Origin: Sulfurimonas autotrophica DSM 16294
GTDB taxonomy: Bacteria > Campylobacterota > Campylobacteria > Campylobacterales > Sulfurimonadaceae
Length of the DNA stretch: 64,000 nucleotides
Assembly: GCF_000147355.1 (NCBI RefSeq)
Contig: NC_014506.1
Coordinates: 310,001 to 374,000 of the forward strand
Direction: 5' to 3'
The notes below the pieces were generated by a model. That model saw only the letters and a program-made list of their open reading frames with translations, did no database searches and was not told the origin of the DNA. Shown in pieces: positions 26,112 through 35,790 of this stretch. Position 1 is the stretch's first letter; each line of letters starts with the position of its first letter. The position numbers and the translations under genes are program-made.

Positions 26112-27590
26112 CTATTTTTCTCCACGTTTTTTTGCTTTAAACAGCAATGGTGTTCCTGAAAAATTAAAAGCTTCACGAAGTTTATTTGTGAGGTAGCGTC
26201 TGTAAGTAAAATGCAGCCCTTTTGGTTTGTTCATTACAATGGCAATTTTCGGCGGTCGTGTTTCATACTGTGTTGCATAGTATATACGAATAACCTGCCC
26301 GTGCATACTCGGCAGTGTGTGACGGCGAAGTGCGCGTTCCACTACTTCGTTAAGCTGTGAAGTCGGTATTCTTTGTGAATAGTTTTCATTTATTTCTAAA
26401 ATCATGTCATGGAGTTTATCAACGCGTTGATGACTCTTTGCAGAAAGAGTAATAATAGGGGCATAGGCTAAAAATTTAAACCTGTCACGTACCTCTTTAA
26501 TGATTTTATCATGATCTTCTCTTTTTGCGATATCCCATTTATTGAGAACTATTATACATGCAAGTCTGTTTTGATCCACCAGTCCTGCTATTTTCTCATC
26601 CAAATCCAAAAACGGCTCACTTGCATCAAGCACTACAAGTGCCATATTTGCATTTTCAAGCATCTCTTTTGTGCGCATAAGAGCAAACTTTTCAATGCCT
26701 ACTATTTTACCTCGACGACGAAGCCCTGCGGTGTCGACAAAAGTAAGCTGTTTGTCTTTATAAACAATAGTCTCATCTATCGGATCAATCGTTGTTCCTG
26801 CAACAGAACTTACAACAGATCGTTCCTCGCCAAGAAGGGCATTAAGAAGAGAACTTTTTCCAACATTTGTACGTCCAATAATTGCAATTTTAATATGGTT
26901 TATATCGTTTTCATCAAACTCTTTAATACGGTCATTTTGAGCAAAAATTGAGTCATCTTCTATCTCTTCTTCATCCCAGTAAATATAACCGTCATCCTCT
27001 TCATCTTCAGCGTATTGTGAGAAAAATTCTTCATCACTGAGTTCTTCTTTTTCTTCTTCAACGATTTGCACATTATTTTCGTCTTCTTCTTTGAGAATGT
27101 CACTCTCAGGCAGTTTGTCATAAATCCAGTCAAGCAGTTCGACAGTGTTTCTGTTATGAGCTACCGAAATACCAAAAATTGCATCCGTACCGAACTCATA
27201 AAATTCCCAAAGTTTTTCTTTCATCTTGTCATTATCAATTTTGTTGACAACCAATGCAATATCTTTACCCATAGCCTGAAGTTCATAAAAAAGTTTTTTA
27301 TCTTCTTCTTCGGGAAGACCTTTTCCGTCTACCATAAAAAGGATGATATCCGCTTTGTACGCGGCTTTAAGTGACATCTCTTTGATTTTATCAAAAAGTT
27401 CACAGCCTTTGTCGAGTCCGCCTGTATCTAAAAGTTCAGCCTCTTTGTCAATTATGAGAGCCGTTTTACGTTTTACATCACGTGTTGTTCCTGCCAAATC
27501 AGATGTAATGGCATCACGTTTTTTTACCAAACGATTAAAAAGTGAGCTTTTTCCAACATTTGGACGGCCGATAATTGCGATTTTTTTCAT
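26112..27590 (-). CDS. der: Ribosome assembly GTPase Der (EngA)
   Basis: Der has two tandem GTPase domains and a C-terminal KH-like domain and is needed for 50S assembly. The 492-residue protein shows G1 motifs GRPNVGKSSL (about 7-16) and GRTNVGKSSL (about 239-248), with NKID and NKWD as G4 motifs. The acidic linker between the domains (about 170-225, rich in Glu and Asp) is longer than in E. coli, which is common in this phylum. It is followed by a 36-residue membrane ORF in the same transcript. Confidence 0.97.
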   Translation of the reverse strand: MKKIAIIGRPNVGKSSLFNRLVKKRDAITSDLAGTTRDVKRKTALIIDKEAELLDTGGLDKGCELFDKIKEMSLKAAYKADIILFMVDGKGLPEEEDKKLFYELQAMGKDIALVVNKIDNDKMKEKLWEFYEFGTDAIFGISVAHNRNTVELLDWIYDKLPESDILKEEDENNVQIVEEEKEELSDEEFFSQYAEDEEDDGYIYWDEEEIEDDSIFAQNDRIKEFDENDINHIKIAIIGRTNVGKSSLLNALLGEERSVVSSVAGTTIDPIDETIVYKDKQLTFVDTAGLRRRGKIVGIEKFALMRTKEMLENANMALVVLDASEPFLDLDEKIAGLVDQNRLACIIVLNKWDIAKREDHDKIIKEVRDRFKFLAYAPIITLSAKSHQRVDKLHDMILEINENYSQRIPTSQLNEVVERALRRHTLPSMHGQVIRIYYATQYETRPPKIAIVMNKPKGLHFTYRRYLTNKLREAFNFSGTPLLFKAKKRGEK

Positions 27591-27720
27591 GAGTGAACCT
27601 TGTAAACTTGTGAAGAGTTATAAAATATTTTTGAAATTATAGCTAAAGTTCACAAAGTTACCGAGTACTTTGTAAGTTTTTATACGCTAAAATTTTCTTT
27701 TTACAAAAAGGTGCTTAAAA

Positions 27721-29535
27721 ATGCAAATTTTTCGTGATAAAGTTTTTATTGCTCTAGCTGGATTGTTTCTTGTTTTAATATCTGTGTATTTGTGGTATAT
27801 TCAGCAGCAAAAGGAACTTTTGCAGACAAGTGTGTATACTAAGGAATCACGATATATGCGTGAAAAAGTTCAGGATCTTATCAATGCAAAACAAAAGGGA
27901 ATGATGGCGGTTGCTATTGCTATTTCTCACGATAATAAGATTAAAGAGATACTCAAAACGAAGAGCATTGATGTGAAGCATTTTCAAGCTATTAGCGAAG
28001 ATATCAAAGAACATACAGTTTTTAAAAATGTCTGGTTGCAACTTATTGACGTAAACGGAATTTCATTATTTCGTTCATGGTCTTCTCTTTATGGTGACAA
28101 CTTAAAACTCAAACGCAAGGATATCTCTTTTGTATCAAAAAAGAGAACACCTATTATGAGTATAAGTTCAGACAAATATGATTTGAGTATTAAAGCACTA
28201 GTTCCCATTATCGAAAAAAATAAAATTTTAGGGGAACTTGAAGTTATTACTCACTTTAACTCTATTAGTCGAGCACTTAAAAAATCAGGGATAGAGTCAA
28301 TTGTTCTACTGAATAAATATTACACTAAACAGTTAGAATATCCCTTTAGTAAAAATTTTCTTGGAGAATTTTATATTGCAAATCTGGATGTATCTAAAAA
28401 ACTGTTAAATAATTTTAAAAATATTTATATTGATCATTTTCTCAAACAAAACAATAATTATTATATTAAGAAAGGGTATTTACTGGTAAAATATCCTCTT
28501 CAAAATTATAAAAATGAAACAATTGGTTCTTTTCTTATGTTAAAGCCACTTACAGAGATTTCCGATAAAGAGATTAAAACTTTTACATGGCAATCAATAG
28601 GCATCGGTATTATTGTCTTATTGCTTTTATTTGGATTAATACACATTTTTTTCTTTTTTAAAGTGCAACGTGAAAAACGCTATTATAAAAAAATCCTCGA
28701 TGCTTCAAACAATATGTTTGTAATTACGAATGGCGAAGAAATTATAGATGTTAATCAGTCGTTTTATTATTATTTCAAACAATATTCCTCGCTTGAGGAG
28801 TTTACGCGAAAACATTCTTGTGTGTGTGATTTTTTTGTAAAAGAAAATGGATATCTTCAAACAAATACGGATGGTATTAACTGGATTGAATTTGTTATCA
28901 AGCAAAAAGATAAGTCATATATTGTGAAAATGAATATTGAAGGTAAAATTTATTATTTTAAAATTACGGGAAAACTTGTTTCAGTTAAACCAAGAGAATA
29001 TGTGACTGTTTTTGCGGATATAACGACAGAAGAGGAGTATCGTTTAGAACTTGAATATCAAAGTATTATCGATCCTTTGACCGGAATATATAACCGACGC
29101 TATTTTGAACGAAAAATATCTGAAGAAATTACGCGATGTGAACGTTATGAAATGGTATTTTCTCTTATTATGTTAGACATAGATTTTTTTAAAAGAATAA
29201 ATGATACATACGGGCATGATGTTGGCGACAAAGTACTACAAAGCCATAGCGCACTTATATTAGAAAATTTACGCGAGAGTGATATCTTATGTCGAGTTGG
29301 TGGTGAAGAATTTATGATTATTTTACCGCAAACAACACAGGAACAGGCTTATTATAAAGCTGAAGATTTACGTAAAAAAGTACAAAATGAACAAGATATG
29401 CATTTACAAATTACAATGAGTTTTGGAGTTGCGCAGTTTCATAAAGCCGATACGTATGAAACACTTTATAAAAGAGTAGATACTGCTCTTTACAAAGCAA
29501 AAGAGAGTGGCAGAAATAAAGTAGCTGTTCTTTAG
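27721..29535 (+). CDS. Membrane diguanylate cyclase with periplasmic sensor and PAS-like domain
   Basis: A 604-residue signalling protein. It has TM1 (about 9-26), a periplasmic sensor of about 255 residues that resembles double-Cache-type domains (VWLQLIDVNGISLFRSW), TM2 (about 290-313), a PAS-like segment (about 325-440) and a GGDEF domain. The active site is GGEEF at 527-531. RESD at 518-521 is the RxxD inhibitory site five residues before it. It should therefore make c-di-GMP under product feedback. The ligand of the sensor is unknown. Confidence 0.9.
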   Translation: MQIFRDKVFIALAGLFLVLISVYLWYIQQQKELLQTSVYTKESRYMREKVQDLINAKQKGMMAVAIAISHDNKIKEILKTKSIDVKHFQAISEDIKEHTVFKNVWLQLIDVNGISLFRSWSSLYGDNLKLKRKDISFVSKKRTPIMSISSDKYDLSIKALVPIIEKNKILGELEVITHFNSISRALKKSGIESIVLLNKYYTKQLEYPFSKNFLGEFYIANLDVSKKLLNNFKNIYIDHFLKQNNNYYIKKGYLLVKYPLQNYKNETIGSFLMLKPLTEISDKEIKTFTWQSIGIGIIVLLLLFGLIHIFFFFKVQREKRYYKKILDASNNMFVITNGEEIIDVNQSFYYYFKQYSSLEEFTRKHSCVCDFFVKENGYLQTNTDGINWIEFVIKQKDKSYIVKMNIEGKIYYFKITGKLVSVKPREYVTVFADITTEEEYRLELEYQSIIDPLTGIYNRRYFERKISEEITRCERYEMVFSLIMLDIDFFKRINDTYGHDVGDKVLQSHSALILENLRESDILCRVGGEEFMIILPQTTQEQAYYKAEDLRKKVQNEQDMHLQITMSFGVAQFHKADTYETLYKRVDTALYKAKESGRNKVAVL

Positions 29536-29548
29536 AAAAAGTCGAATA

Positions 29549-29571
29549 AACTACCCGTTTGACGGGCAGTT
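29549..29571. terminator. Stem-loop between convergent genes
   Basis: ACTACCCG-TTTGA-CGGGCAGT forms a stem with one mismatch between the cyclase gene and the LPP20-type gene. There is no T-run, so terminator function is weakly supported. Confidence 0.35.
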
Positions 29572-29581
29572 AAGAGGATTG

Positions 29582-30184
29582 CTATTCTGTTGGAAATTCT
29601 TTATCTAAATTTTCCAAGGCCTGTTTTGATTGAAACTGCTGCCAAAGAGCATCATCATTTTTAAAACTTGAATCTACTGTTTTCTTGTAAACTTTTTTTA
29701 CTTCTTTGTTGACATTTGCTTCGGGAACAGTGACTAACATATAAATTGCACCTGAAGGAGCATTCCACATATCAACAGCTTTTGAATCTTTTAAATCTAC
29801 TTTTGCCACCTGTTTTGTGACGGCTGTGGTTACCTTGTCAACTGTTTCGGCTGAACCGTTTCCGGTAGCTCTTGTAAAACCTTCCATCTTGTCTTTGATT
29901 TTACTCTCAATTTGTTGTGCTAAATCAGAACGACCGTTCATTAAAGCCACTCGACGCATATGCGCAATTCCTGCCGCACTTTTTTCAGCTACACCGACAC
30001 CTGCATAAAACCCCGGCACTTCAGGAATACATGTCCATCTTGGAGCTGCTATGCCCTCTTGTTTACATGTAAAGGTAGGCTTGTAAACTTCTTGTTTTTT
30101 TGGTTCGGCTTTTTTACTGCTGCATCCTGTGATTGCTGCTGCAACCATAATCAGTAGAGCTGTATTTTTAATTATTTTATGCAT
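29582..30184 (-). CDS. LPP20 family lipoprotein
   Basis: A 200-residue lipoprotein with a signal peptide ending in the lipobox ITGC (Cys about 21). The mature part contains YAGVGVAEKSAAGIAHMRRVALMNGRSDLAQQ, shown here only in outline, which is the LPP20/FlgP-type core, then a VTVPEANVNKEVKK segment. In H. pylori Lpp20 is a surface lipoprotein; related proteins in Campylobacter act at the flagellar basal disk. No flagellar gene is near, so the role is open. It is divergent from the phosphoribosyltransferase gene. Confidence 0.8.
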   Translation of the reverse strand: MHKIIKNTALLIMVAAAITGCSSKKAEPKKQEVYKPTFTCKQEGIAAPRWTCIPEVPGFYAGVGVAEKSAAGIAHMRRVALMNGRSDLAQQIESKIKDKMEGFTRATGNGSAETVDKVTTAVTKQVAKVDLKDSKAVDMWNAPSGAIYMLVTVPEANVNKEVKKVYKKTVDSSFKNDDALWQQFQSKQALENLDKEFPTE

Positions 30185-30253
30185 TCATATCACCTTGTGC
30201 TTAACTTTCGTATAGTATACTATCATAAATCTTTACCTATACTAAGGAAAATA

Positions 30254-30697
30254 TTGAAACGCTACTATTCCTATGAAAATTTTAGAAATGATACATGTAA
30301 ACTTATTTCAGAGGTTAAGACTTTTGAAGCTGAGGCAATAGTCGCTGTTGCAAGAGGCGGGCTTACACTGGCACATTGCATGGCAGAAGGGCTTGACATT
30401 AGAGATGTGCAAAGCATAAGAACGGAACTTTATGATAAAGAGTGCAAAAGAGAAGAACTCTCCCTCTTTGGTGAATGCAGCTTAAAGTATGCAAAAAGGG
30501 TACTCATTGTTGATGACATTGCAGACAGCGGTGAAACACTTAATTTTATTATGAATTATTTAAGAAAGGATTTCCCTGCTATTGAATTCAAATCATCGGC
30601 ACTTTTTTATAAAAAAACTTCGATTTACGAACCGGATTTTTGGATAAATGAAGCGGATATCTGGATAGAATTTTTTTGGGAGAAAGATTTTATTTAA
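30254..30697 (+). CDS. Purine-type phosphoribosyltransferase
   Basis: A 147-residue type I phosphoribosyltransferase. The start is TTG 30254 with AAGGAAAATA upstream, giving MKRYYSYENFRNDTCKL. The frame is open back to 30179 but that part overlaps the divergent lipoprotein start and has no ribosome-binding site. The PRPP loop is VLIVDDIADSGETL (about 86-99) and the first substrate loop is AVARGGLTLAH. It is likely a xanthine-guanine or hypoxanthine salvage enzyme of the Gpt-like group. The stop overlaps the convergent cytochrome gene by 8 bp. Confidence 0.82.
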   Translation: MKRYYSYENFRNDTCKLISEVKTFEAEAIVAVARGGLTLAHCMAEGLDIRDVQSIRTELYDKECKREELSLFGECSLKYAKRVLIVDDIADSGETLNFIMNYLRKDFPAIEFKSSALFYKKTSIYEPDFWINEADIWIEFFWEKDFI

Positions 30698-31028
30698 AAT
30701 CTGTTTCATATATATAACTTGCTATATCTTCTAAAACATCTTTTTCAAAAGCAAGATTTGGCATAAGTTCATATTTGTTTATGGCATCTTGCATAATTGA
30801 AGTAGTCTCATTCGGTTGTTGCACCCATTGGGCCATCTGTTTTACAAAATCTTTTTTTTGAGGAAATGCACTCAAATATCGTTTGCGCACCTCCATCATT
30901 GATGGAGCAGAAACGGATTTTGTTTCAAAATGACAGGTGGTACAGTTGCCGTGAAAAAGCAGAGAATTGGCATCCGATGCATTTGAGAGGCTCATAAAAA
31001 GCCACAAGAATAACAATGAAAATTTCAC
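30690..31028 (-). CDS. Periplasmic monohaem cytochrome c
   Basis: A 112-residue exported protein: signal peptide (MKFSLLFLWLFMSLSNA), haem motif CTTCH at about 29-33, and a likely Met ligand in YELMPNLAF near residue 86. The layout is that of a small class I c-type cytochrome that carries electrons in the periplasm. It follows the DnaJ-type gene by 3 bp, probably in one transcript; the pairing has no obvious functional meaning. Confidence 0.85.
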   Translation of the reverse strand: MKFSLLFLWLFMSLSNASDANSLLFHGNCTTCHFETKSVSAPSMMEVRKRYLSAFPQKKDFVKQMAQWVQQPNETTSIMQDAINKYELMPNLAFEKDVLEDIASYIYETDFK

Positions 31029-31031
31029 ACG

Positions 31032-31787
31032 TTAGCCTCTAGCTTTTTTTATCATCTCATAGGCTTGATTTATCTCTTGTGTTTTTGCAGTTGCTTCTTT
31101 GATATACTCTTCGCTTTTGCCTTGTGACTTTATAATATCAGGGTGATATTGACGTACGAGTTTTCTATATGCTTTTTTGATAGTGTCCATGTTGTCATCT
31201 TTACTTACGCCTAAAACTTTATAAGCATCATCGAGTGTTGCCTGAGGATGCACGTTTTTCATCATTGCTTCAAATTGGTCAAAAAGAGCATGGTATTTGT
31301 TTGGGTCAAACTCTAGAGCCTCTGCAATAGTGGCTAAAATATCCTCTTCGCTTTGCGTTACTTTACCGTCTGCAAAAGCCAATTGAATTAAAAAACCCAT
31401 AAACTGTTCTTGCTGTGCTTTGTTACGTCTGAGCGCCTCGCCTAGCTGGTGAGCAACAGCTTCTATATTATCACGACGATCTTTTTCTTCATTAAAAATC
31501 TGTTTTAAAATATCTTTTGTTTTTTGAGGCTCGGGAAAAAGCTTTGCTATGTCATCAAACATAATGCCCACAAGCTGTGCTTCAAGGGCATCTACATGTC
31601 CGTCAGCTTTTGCTACTTTGGCCACAAGGGCTACAAAAAGACCTAAATCACTGTTTTTAAGAGATTCATAGGAAACAGAGAAATCTTTAAATGCTTCTTG
31701 CGAATATTGCGCCGTGTAGCGACCGTAACTTTTAAATATATAGTAAAAAACTGCTGCCAAAAAGGCAAATAAAATAATATTTGACAT
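31032..31787 (-). CDS. djlA: DjlA-like membrane J-domain protein with TerB domain
   Basis: A 251-residue co-chaperone. An N-terminal TM helix (about 2-17) is followed by a TerB-like helical domain (about 45-165) with DGHVDALEAQLV and ADGKVTQSEED repeats. The C-terminal J domain has LVRQYHPDII (HPD motif). This is the DjlA architecture: a membrane-anchored activator of DnaK. It is translated 3 bp ahead of the monohaem cytochrome. Confidence 0.85.
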   Translation of the reverse strand: MSNIILFAFLAAVFYYIFKSYGRYTAQYSQEAFKDFSVSYESLKNSDLGLFVALVAKVAKADGHVDALEAQLVGIMFDDIAKLFPEPQKTKDILKQIFNEEKDRRDNIEAVAHQLGEALRRNKAQQEQFMGFLIQLAFADGKVTQSEEDILATIAEALEFDPNKYHALFDQFEAMMKNVHPQATLDDAYKVLGVSKDDNMDTIKKAYRKLVRQYHPDIIKSQGKSEEYIKEATAKTQEINQAYEMIKKARG

Positions 31788-31858
31788 AAAAATCCTTAAT
31801 AATAATTATAAATAGGATTATACTATGGAGAAGTAAATGACATTATAAATCATATTCG

Positions 31859-34531
31859 TTATCTAAATCGTACCCATTTATATATTTCAGTCAATATAAA
31901 TATCGGCATTGCTACAAGGAGTATGATTCCCCAGTCTTTCCAGCCCATAGCCGTAGTATGCAATGCGTCTTGTAAAAACGGCACATAGACCGCGCATATC
32001 TGCAGACTTACTGTAAAGAAAATCGCAAGCAGAAGCCATTTATTGCTAAAAAAACCTATTTTTGTCATTGGTTCACGTGTAGAGCGATAATTTAACACAT
32101 TCATTTTTTCTAAGATTATAATCCCGGTAAAAGCAACAGTCTGAGCAAGAACAACACCTCCTTGCGGGTCTTTTGCCATGTAATAATGAAATAGCCAAAG
32201 GGTAGCGAATCCTATATAACTGCCAAGCAGTGCAATCATTATAATGCCGTAACGGTCTAAAATAGGCTCTTCTACTGCTCTTGGAGGTCGTTTCATAATT
32301 CCTTTTTCAGCCGGTTCAACACCAAGTGCAACAGCCGTCATACCGTCAGTTACCAAATTCATCCAGAGAATTTGAACAGGAATGAGTATGAGCGGTCCGC
32401 CTATTACTATATTGATAAAAATTGCAATGACTTCCCCACTGTTTGATGATAAAAGATAGAGTACAAATTTTTGGATATTGTCATATTCACGTCTGCCTTG
32501 GCGCACGGCATTAATAATAGATGCAAAATTATCATCACTCAGCACCATATCTGAGGCACTTTTGGCAACATCAGTGCCTTTTTTTCCCATTGCTATGCCG
32601 ATATCGGCTTCTTTAAGCGCAGGGGCATCATTGACGCCGTCTCCTGTCATGGCAACTATTTCATTAGAGTTTTTGAGAATTTTTACAATCCTAAGTTTGT
32701 CTTCGGGTCTGGCTCTCGCAAAGAGGACGCTTCCGTTGAGCTCTTTTTGTAGATTTTCATCGCTCATTTTTGATAAATTACTGGAAGTGATGGCTTTTTT
32801 GGTTTTTAAACCAATGGAATTAGCAATAGCTAGTGCTGTATCAGGGTTGTCTCCTGTTATCATAATAACTTTGATACCAGCAGTATATGCCATATCTATA
32901 GCATCAGGCACTTCTTCATGTGCCGGGTCTATAATGCCGACTATACCTAATAGTGTAAGTTCATTCTCAACACTCTCTTGGGACAATGTTGTATCGCTGG
33001 GCAGTTTTCTAAAAGCAATAGCGAGGGTTCTCAGACCATGCTTATCCATTGTCTGATATGCATTTTTTATCTCTTTTTTGTGCGGATTGTCTAAAGGAAC
33101 GATTTGGCCGTTTTTAAAATAACTGCTGCTTCTCTCAAGAATAACTTCCGGAGCTCCCTTAACATAGGCAACAACAGAATCTTTATCGTGTACTATAACA
33201 CTCATGCGTTTACGTATAGAATTAAAAGAAAACTCACTTATAGTTTTTTGTGTGTCATCATCATGAAGCCATGCTTTATAGGCGGCGACGATTAATGCCG
33301 CTTCCGTCGGTTCTCCGATTGCTTCCCAATCAGATTCATTTTTTTGTACCTTTGCATGATTGCATATAAGTGCGGTCTTTAGAAGCATCAGTAAATCTGT
33401 ATCATGCTTGTAGTCAAGTTTTTTCCCATGAAATTCAAAATGTCCGGCAGGATCATACCCGCTTCCTGTGACATCAATTTCTTTAGAAGAAGCGAGCCAA
33501 ATCTTTTTCACAGTCATTTGGTTTTGCGTAAGCGTTCCTGTTTTGTCCGTACAAATGGTTGTGGCTGCCCCTAGCGTTTCAGCAGCCTGCAAACGCCTAA
33601 GTAGTGCTTTTTGTTTTGCCATTGCTTTAATGCCCAGAGCTAGCGTAATGGTTACAACGGCCGGAAGACCTTCTGGTACAACGGCAACAGCTAAAGCAAC
33701 ACCGGTGAGAAACATTTCAAGTAAATCTTTTCCAAGCAGCCATCCGATTATAGAGACAAGTACTGAAATTCCAACAGAGTATATTCCTAATTTTTTACCC
33801 AAAGTTGCCAGTTTTTTCTGTAAAGGAGTTGGCTCTGTTGCAACGTTTTGTGTCATTGCTGCAATTTTTCCAAATTGCGTATTCATACCCGTTTCAACGA
33901 CTATTCCTGTGCCTCTGCCATTAACAACAGATGTTCCCATCCAAGCCATATTTGACTCTGCCGCAAGAGGGGTATCTATGCCTAAAGTGAGTGTGTTCTT
34001 TGACACAGATTCAGATTCCCCGGTCAAAGAAGCTTCATCTACTTTTAAATTAAAACTTTCTATGAGTCTTAAATCAGCAGGAATTTTATCGCCTATTTCA
34101 AGGAGGACTATATCACCGGGAACAAGTAATTTTGCATCAATAATCTCCTCTTTTGCATCTCTTAACACTTTACATGTAGGATGGAGCATCTTCTTTAACG
34201 CTTCAATGGCATTTTCGGCTTTATACTCTTGAACAAAACCGAGAATGCCATTGAGCACAATAATGACTAAAATAGTGATAGCGTCACCCATTTCACCTAT
34301 AGCTATTGAAATTCCAGCGGCAACAAACAGTATAAGAATGAGAACGTCCGTAAATTGACGCAAAAATATTATATACCACGGTGTTTTATTTATGCGTTTA
34401 AGTTCATTGTAGCCATATGTTTTCAGTGCCTCTTCGGCTTTTTCATTCTCTAAACCTGTCTTAATATTAGTGTGAAAGAGTGCAATTACATCTTGAATAT
34501 TTTTTGTATACCATTTCTTATTAGCTTTCAT
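31859..34531 (-). CDS. P-type Ca2+-transporting ATPase (P2A-like)
   Basis: An 890-residue P-type ATPase with ten expected TM helices. The phosphorylation site is DKTGTLTQ (Asp329), the A-domain loop is SLTGES, and the hinge is MTGDGVNDAPALKEADIG. Transport residues known from SERCA/PMR1 are visible: PEGLP in M4 (286-290), SSNSGEV in M5 and NLVTDGM in M6. These give the site II ligands Glu, Asn and Asp, so Ca2+ (or Mn2+) export is likely. The start overlaps the end of the upstream antiporter gene by 11 bp, so the two cation transporters form one operon. Confidence 0.92.
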   Translation of the reverse strand: MKANKKWYTKNIQDVIALFHTNIKTGLENEKAEEALKTYGYNELKRINKTPWYIIFLRQFTDVLILILFVAAGISIAIGEMGDAITILVIIVLNGILGFVQEYKAENAIEALKKMLHPTCKVLRDAKEEIIDAKLLVPGDIVLLEIGDKIPADLRLIESFNLKVDEASLTGESESVSKNTLTLGIDTPLAAESNMAWMGTSVVNGRGTGIVVETGMNTQFGKIAAMTQNVATEPTPLQKKLATLGKKLGIYSVGISVLVSIIGWLLGKDLLEMFLTGVALAVAVVPEGLPAVVTITLALGIKAMAKQKALLRRLQAAETLGAATTICTDKTGTLTQNQMTVKKIWLASSKEIDVTGSGYDPAGHFEFHGKKLDYKHDTDLLMLLKTALICNHAKVQKNESDWEAIGEPTEAALIVAAYKAWLHDDDTQKTISEFSFNSIRKRMSVIVHDKDSVVAYVKGAPEVILERSSSYFKNGQIVPLDNPHKKEIKNAYQTMDKHGLRTLAIAFRKLPSDTTLSQESVENELTLLGIVGIIDPAHEEVPDAIDMAYTAGIKVIMITGDNPDTALAIANSIGLKTKKAITSSNLSKMSDENLQKELNGSVLFARARPEDKLRIVKILKNSNEIVAMTGDGVNDAPALKEADIGIAMGKKGTDVAKSASDMVLSDDNFASIINAVRQGRREYDNIQKFVLYLLSSNSGEVIAIFINIVIGGPLILIPVQILWMNLVTDGMTAVALGVEPAEKGIMKRPPRAVEEPILDRYGIIMIALLGSYIGFATLWLFHYYMAKDPQGGVVLAQTVAFTGIIILEKMNVLNYRSTREPMTKIGFFSNKWLLLAIFFTVSLQICAVYVPFLQDALHTTAMGWKDWGIILLVAMPIFILTEIYKWVRFR

Positions 34532-35732
34532 GACGTGCTTCCTTTGGCCAAAGTCTTATAAGGAGTGAAAAAAGTAAGGGAACCGTAATTGCGGTGAACG
34601 ATGATGCGGCAACAAGCGCCGTAAAAAGTTTGATGTCTATAATGGAAGCACTAAAAAGCAGTTGGGCGACAATAATTTCTGTAGTCAGTCTGGCATCTAA
34701 TCCGACTCCAACTATAACAGCCTCTTTTAAGGTAATTTTTTTCATAGGTACCATCAGCAAAACACCAAAAAGTTTTCCGAGTGTTCCAACTAAATAAAGT
34801 ACGATGGCTAAGAGAGGTTCTTTTATAAAGCCTTGGATGTCTGCATTAAAGCCAATCCAAAAGAAAAATAAGATACCAAAAAAACCATAACTCAATGTTT
34901 GCGTCATTTTAGTGAGCTGTTCTCCTTGTTTTTCATCACTTTCATACATAGGCCGCATGATGACACCTGCTGCGATGGCACCGACAACCATTCCAAGTTC
35001 CACATACTCTGCAAAACCTCCAAATCCAAAAAGAATAACAAGGGAAAAAATCATCAAGGTGTTTAAGCTTTTTGGTTTGTAATACTGCATAACTTTATGC
35101 ATCCACATATAAAAAATCCAAGCTACGAGCATAAAAACAACAATCCCCAATGCCAGAGCTGTAATGCCTTCGTGATGCTGGACAGTTTTAGTGCTTACCC
35201 AGATAGAGACAATACCTACAAGTAAAACTTCGATGATGTCATCAAGGACACCTGCACCTATAATGAACGTACCGATTCTTGTCTTAATCATTTTAAATTC
35301 GTCTAAAATAGGAACAATGACCGCTTCTGCAGTCGGCATGCGTGTCATACCTATAACAAGAGCAATGGCCCAGCCATAACCAAATAAAAGCATAGCAGCA
35401 GTACCGAAAATAAAGGGTAAAATAGTGTTTAAAACAGTCAGCCATACAATATCGGAACTTGATTTTTTCATCTCAGAAAGGTCAATTTGCAAACCTATGT
35501 AAAAGAGCAGAAATAACACGCCGAGATTGGAAAGAAACTCAAAAGTATTTTTAAAATTTGTTCCGGCATCAACAAATGAAAGAAAAGGGGTATAGCTTAA
35601 AAAAACACCGATAAAAAGTGCTGCAAGAATGGTCGGTATTTTTAATTGCGATAAAAAAGATCCCAAAATATAGGTTAAACCAAAGATTAAAGAGAGAGAT
35701 AAGAGAAATTTACCTAATTCAACTTCATTCAT
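34521..35732 (-). CDS. CPA2-type cation:proton antiporter (Kef/NapA-like)
   Basis: A 403-residue membrane protein with 11-13 hydrophobic helices and no C-terminal RCK/TrkA-N domain. The family motifs are LFYIGLQIDLSEMKK and GAGVLDDIIEVLLVGIVS, the latter providing the conserved Asp pair for ion binding. GLDARLTTEIIVAQ matches the CPA2 group. It should exchange Na+ or K+ for H+ in the inner membrane. AAAGGTC precedes the ATG. It is the first gene of a transcript with the Ca-type ATPase. Confidence 0.88.
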   Translation of the reverse strand: MNEVELGKFLLSLSLIFGLTYILGSFLSQLKIPTILAALFIGVFLSYTPFLSFVDAGTNFKNTFEFLSNLGVLFLLFYIGLQIDLSEMKKSSSDIVWLTVLNTILPFIFGTAAMLLFGYGWAIALVIGMTRMPTAEAVIVPILDEFKMIKTRIGTFIIGAGVLDDIIEVLLVGIVSIWVSTKTVQHHEGITALALGIVVFMLVAWIFYMWMHKVMQYYKPKSLNTLMIFSLVILFGFGGFAEYVELGMVVGAIAAGVIMRPMYESDEKQGEQLTKMTQTLSYGFFGILFFFWIGFNADIQGFIKEPLLAIVLYLVGTLGKLFGVLLMVPMKKITLKEAVIVGVGLDARLTTEIIVAQLLFSASIIDIKLFTALVAASSFTAITVPLLFSLLIRLWPKEARHES

Positions 35733-35777
35733 TATTTGACCTTTCTTGCTAATTTACCCAAAAAGAGCTTAAGTGGT

Positions 35778-35783
35778 TATAAT
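35778..35783 (+). promoter_or_regulatory. -10 box of a possibly leaderless gene
   Basis: TATAAT ends 7 bp before ATG 35791 and no Shine-Dalgarno is present, so the transcript probably starts at or next to the start codon. Confidence 0.45.
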
Positions 35784-35790
35784 TTCACTT

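Noticed and set aside
30179-30253. N-terminal extension of the phosphoribosyltransferase
   Set aside because: It overlaps the divergent lipoprotein start; TTG 30254 has AAGGA and matches the normal family start.
32478-33056. 192-codon open frame on the plus strand
   Set aside because: Also a shadow of the P-type ATPase, whose DKTGT, GDGVND and TM motifs are intact on the other strand.
33468-34232. 254-codon open frame on the plus strand
   Set aside because: It is antisense to the P-type ATPase, low in complexity (Ser/Thr/Ala/Val runs) and has no ribosome-binding site or family motif.
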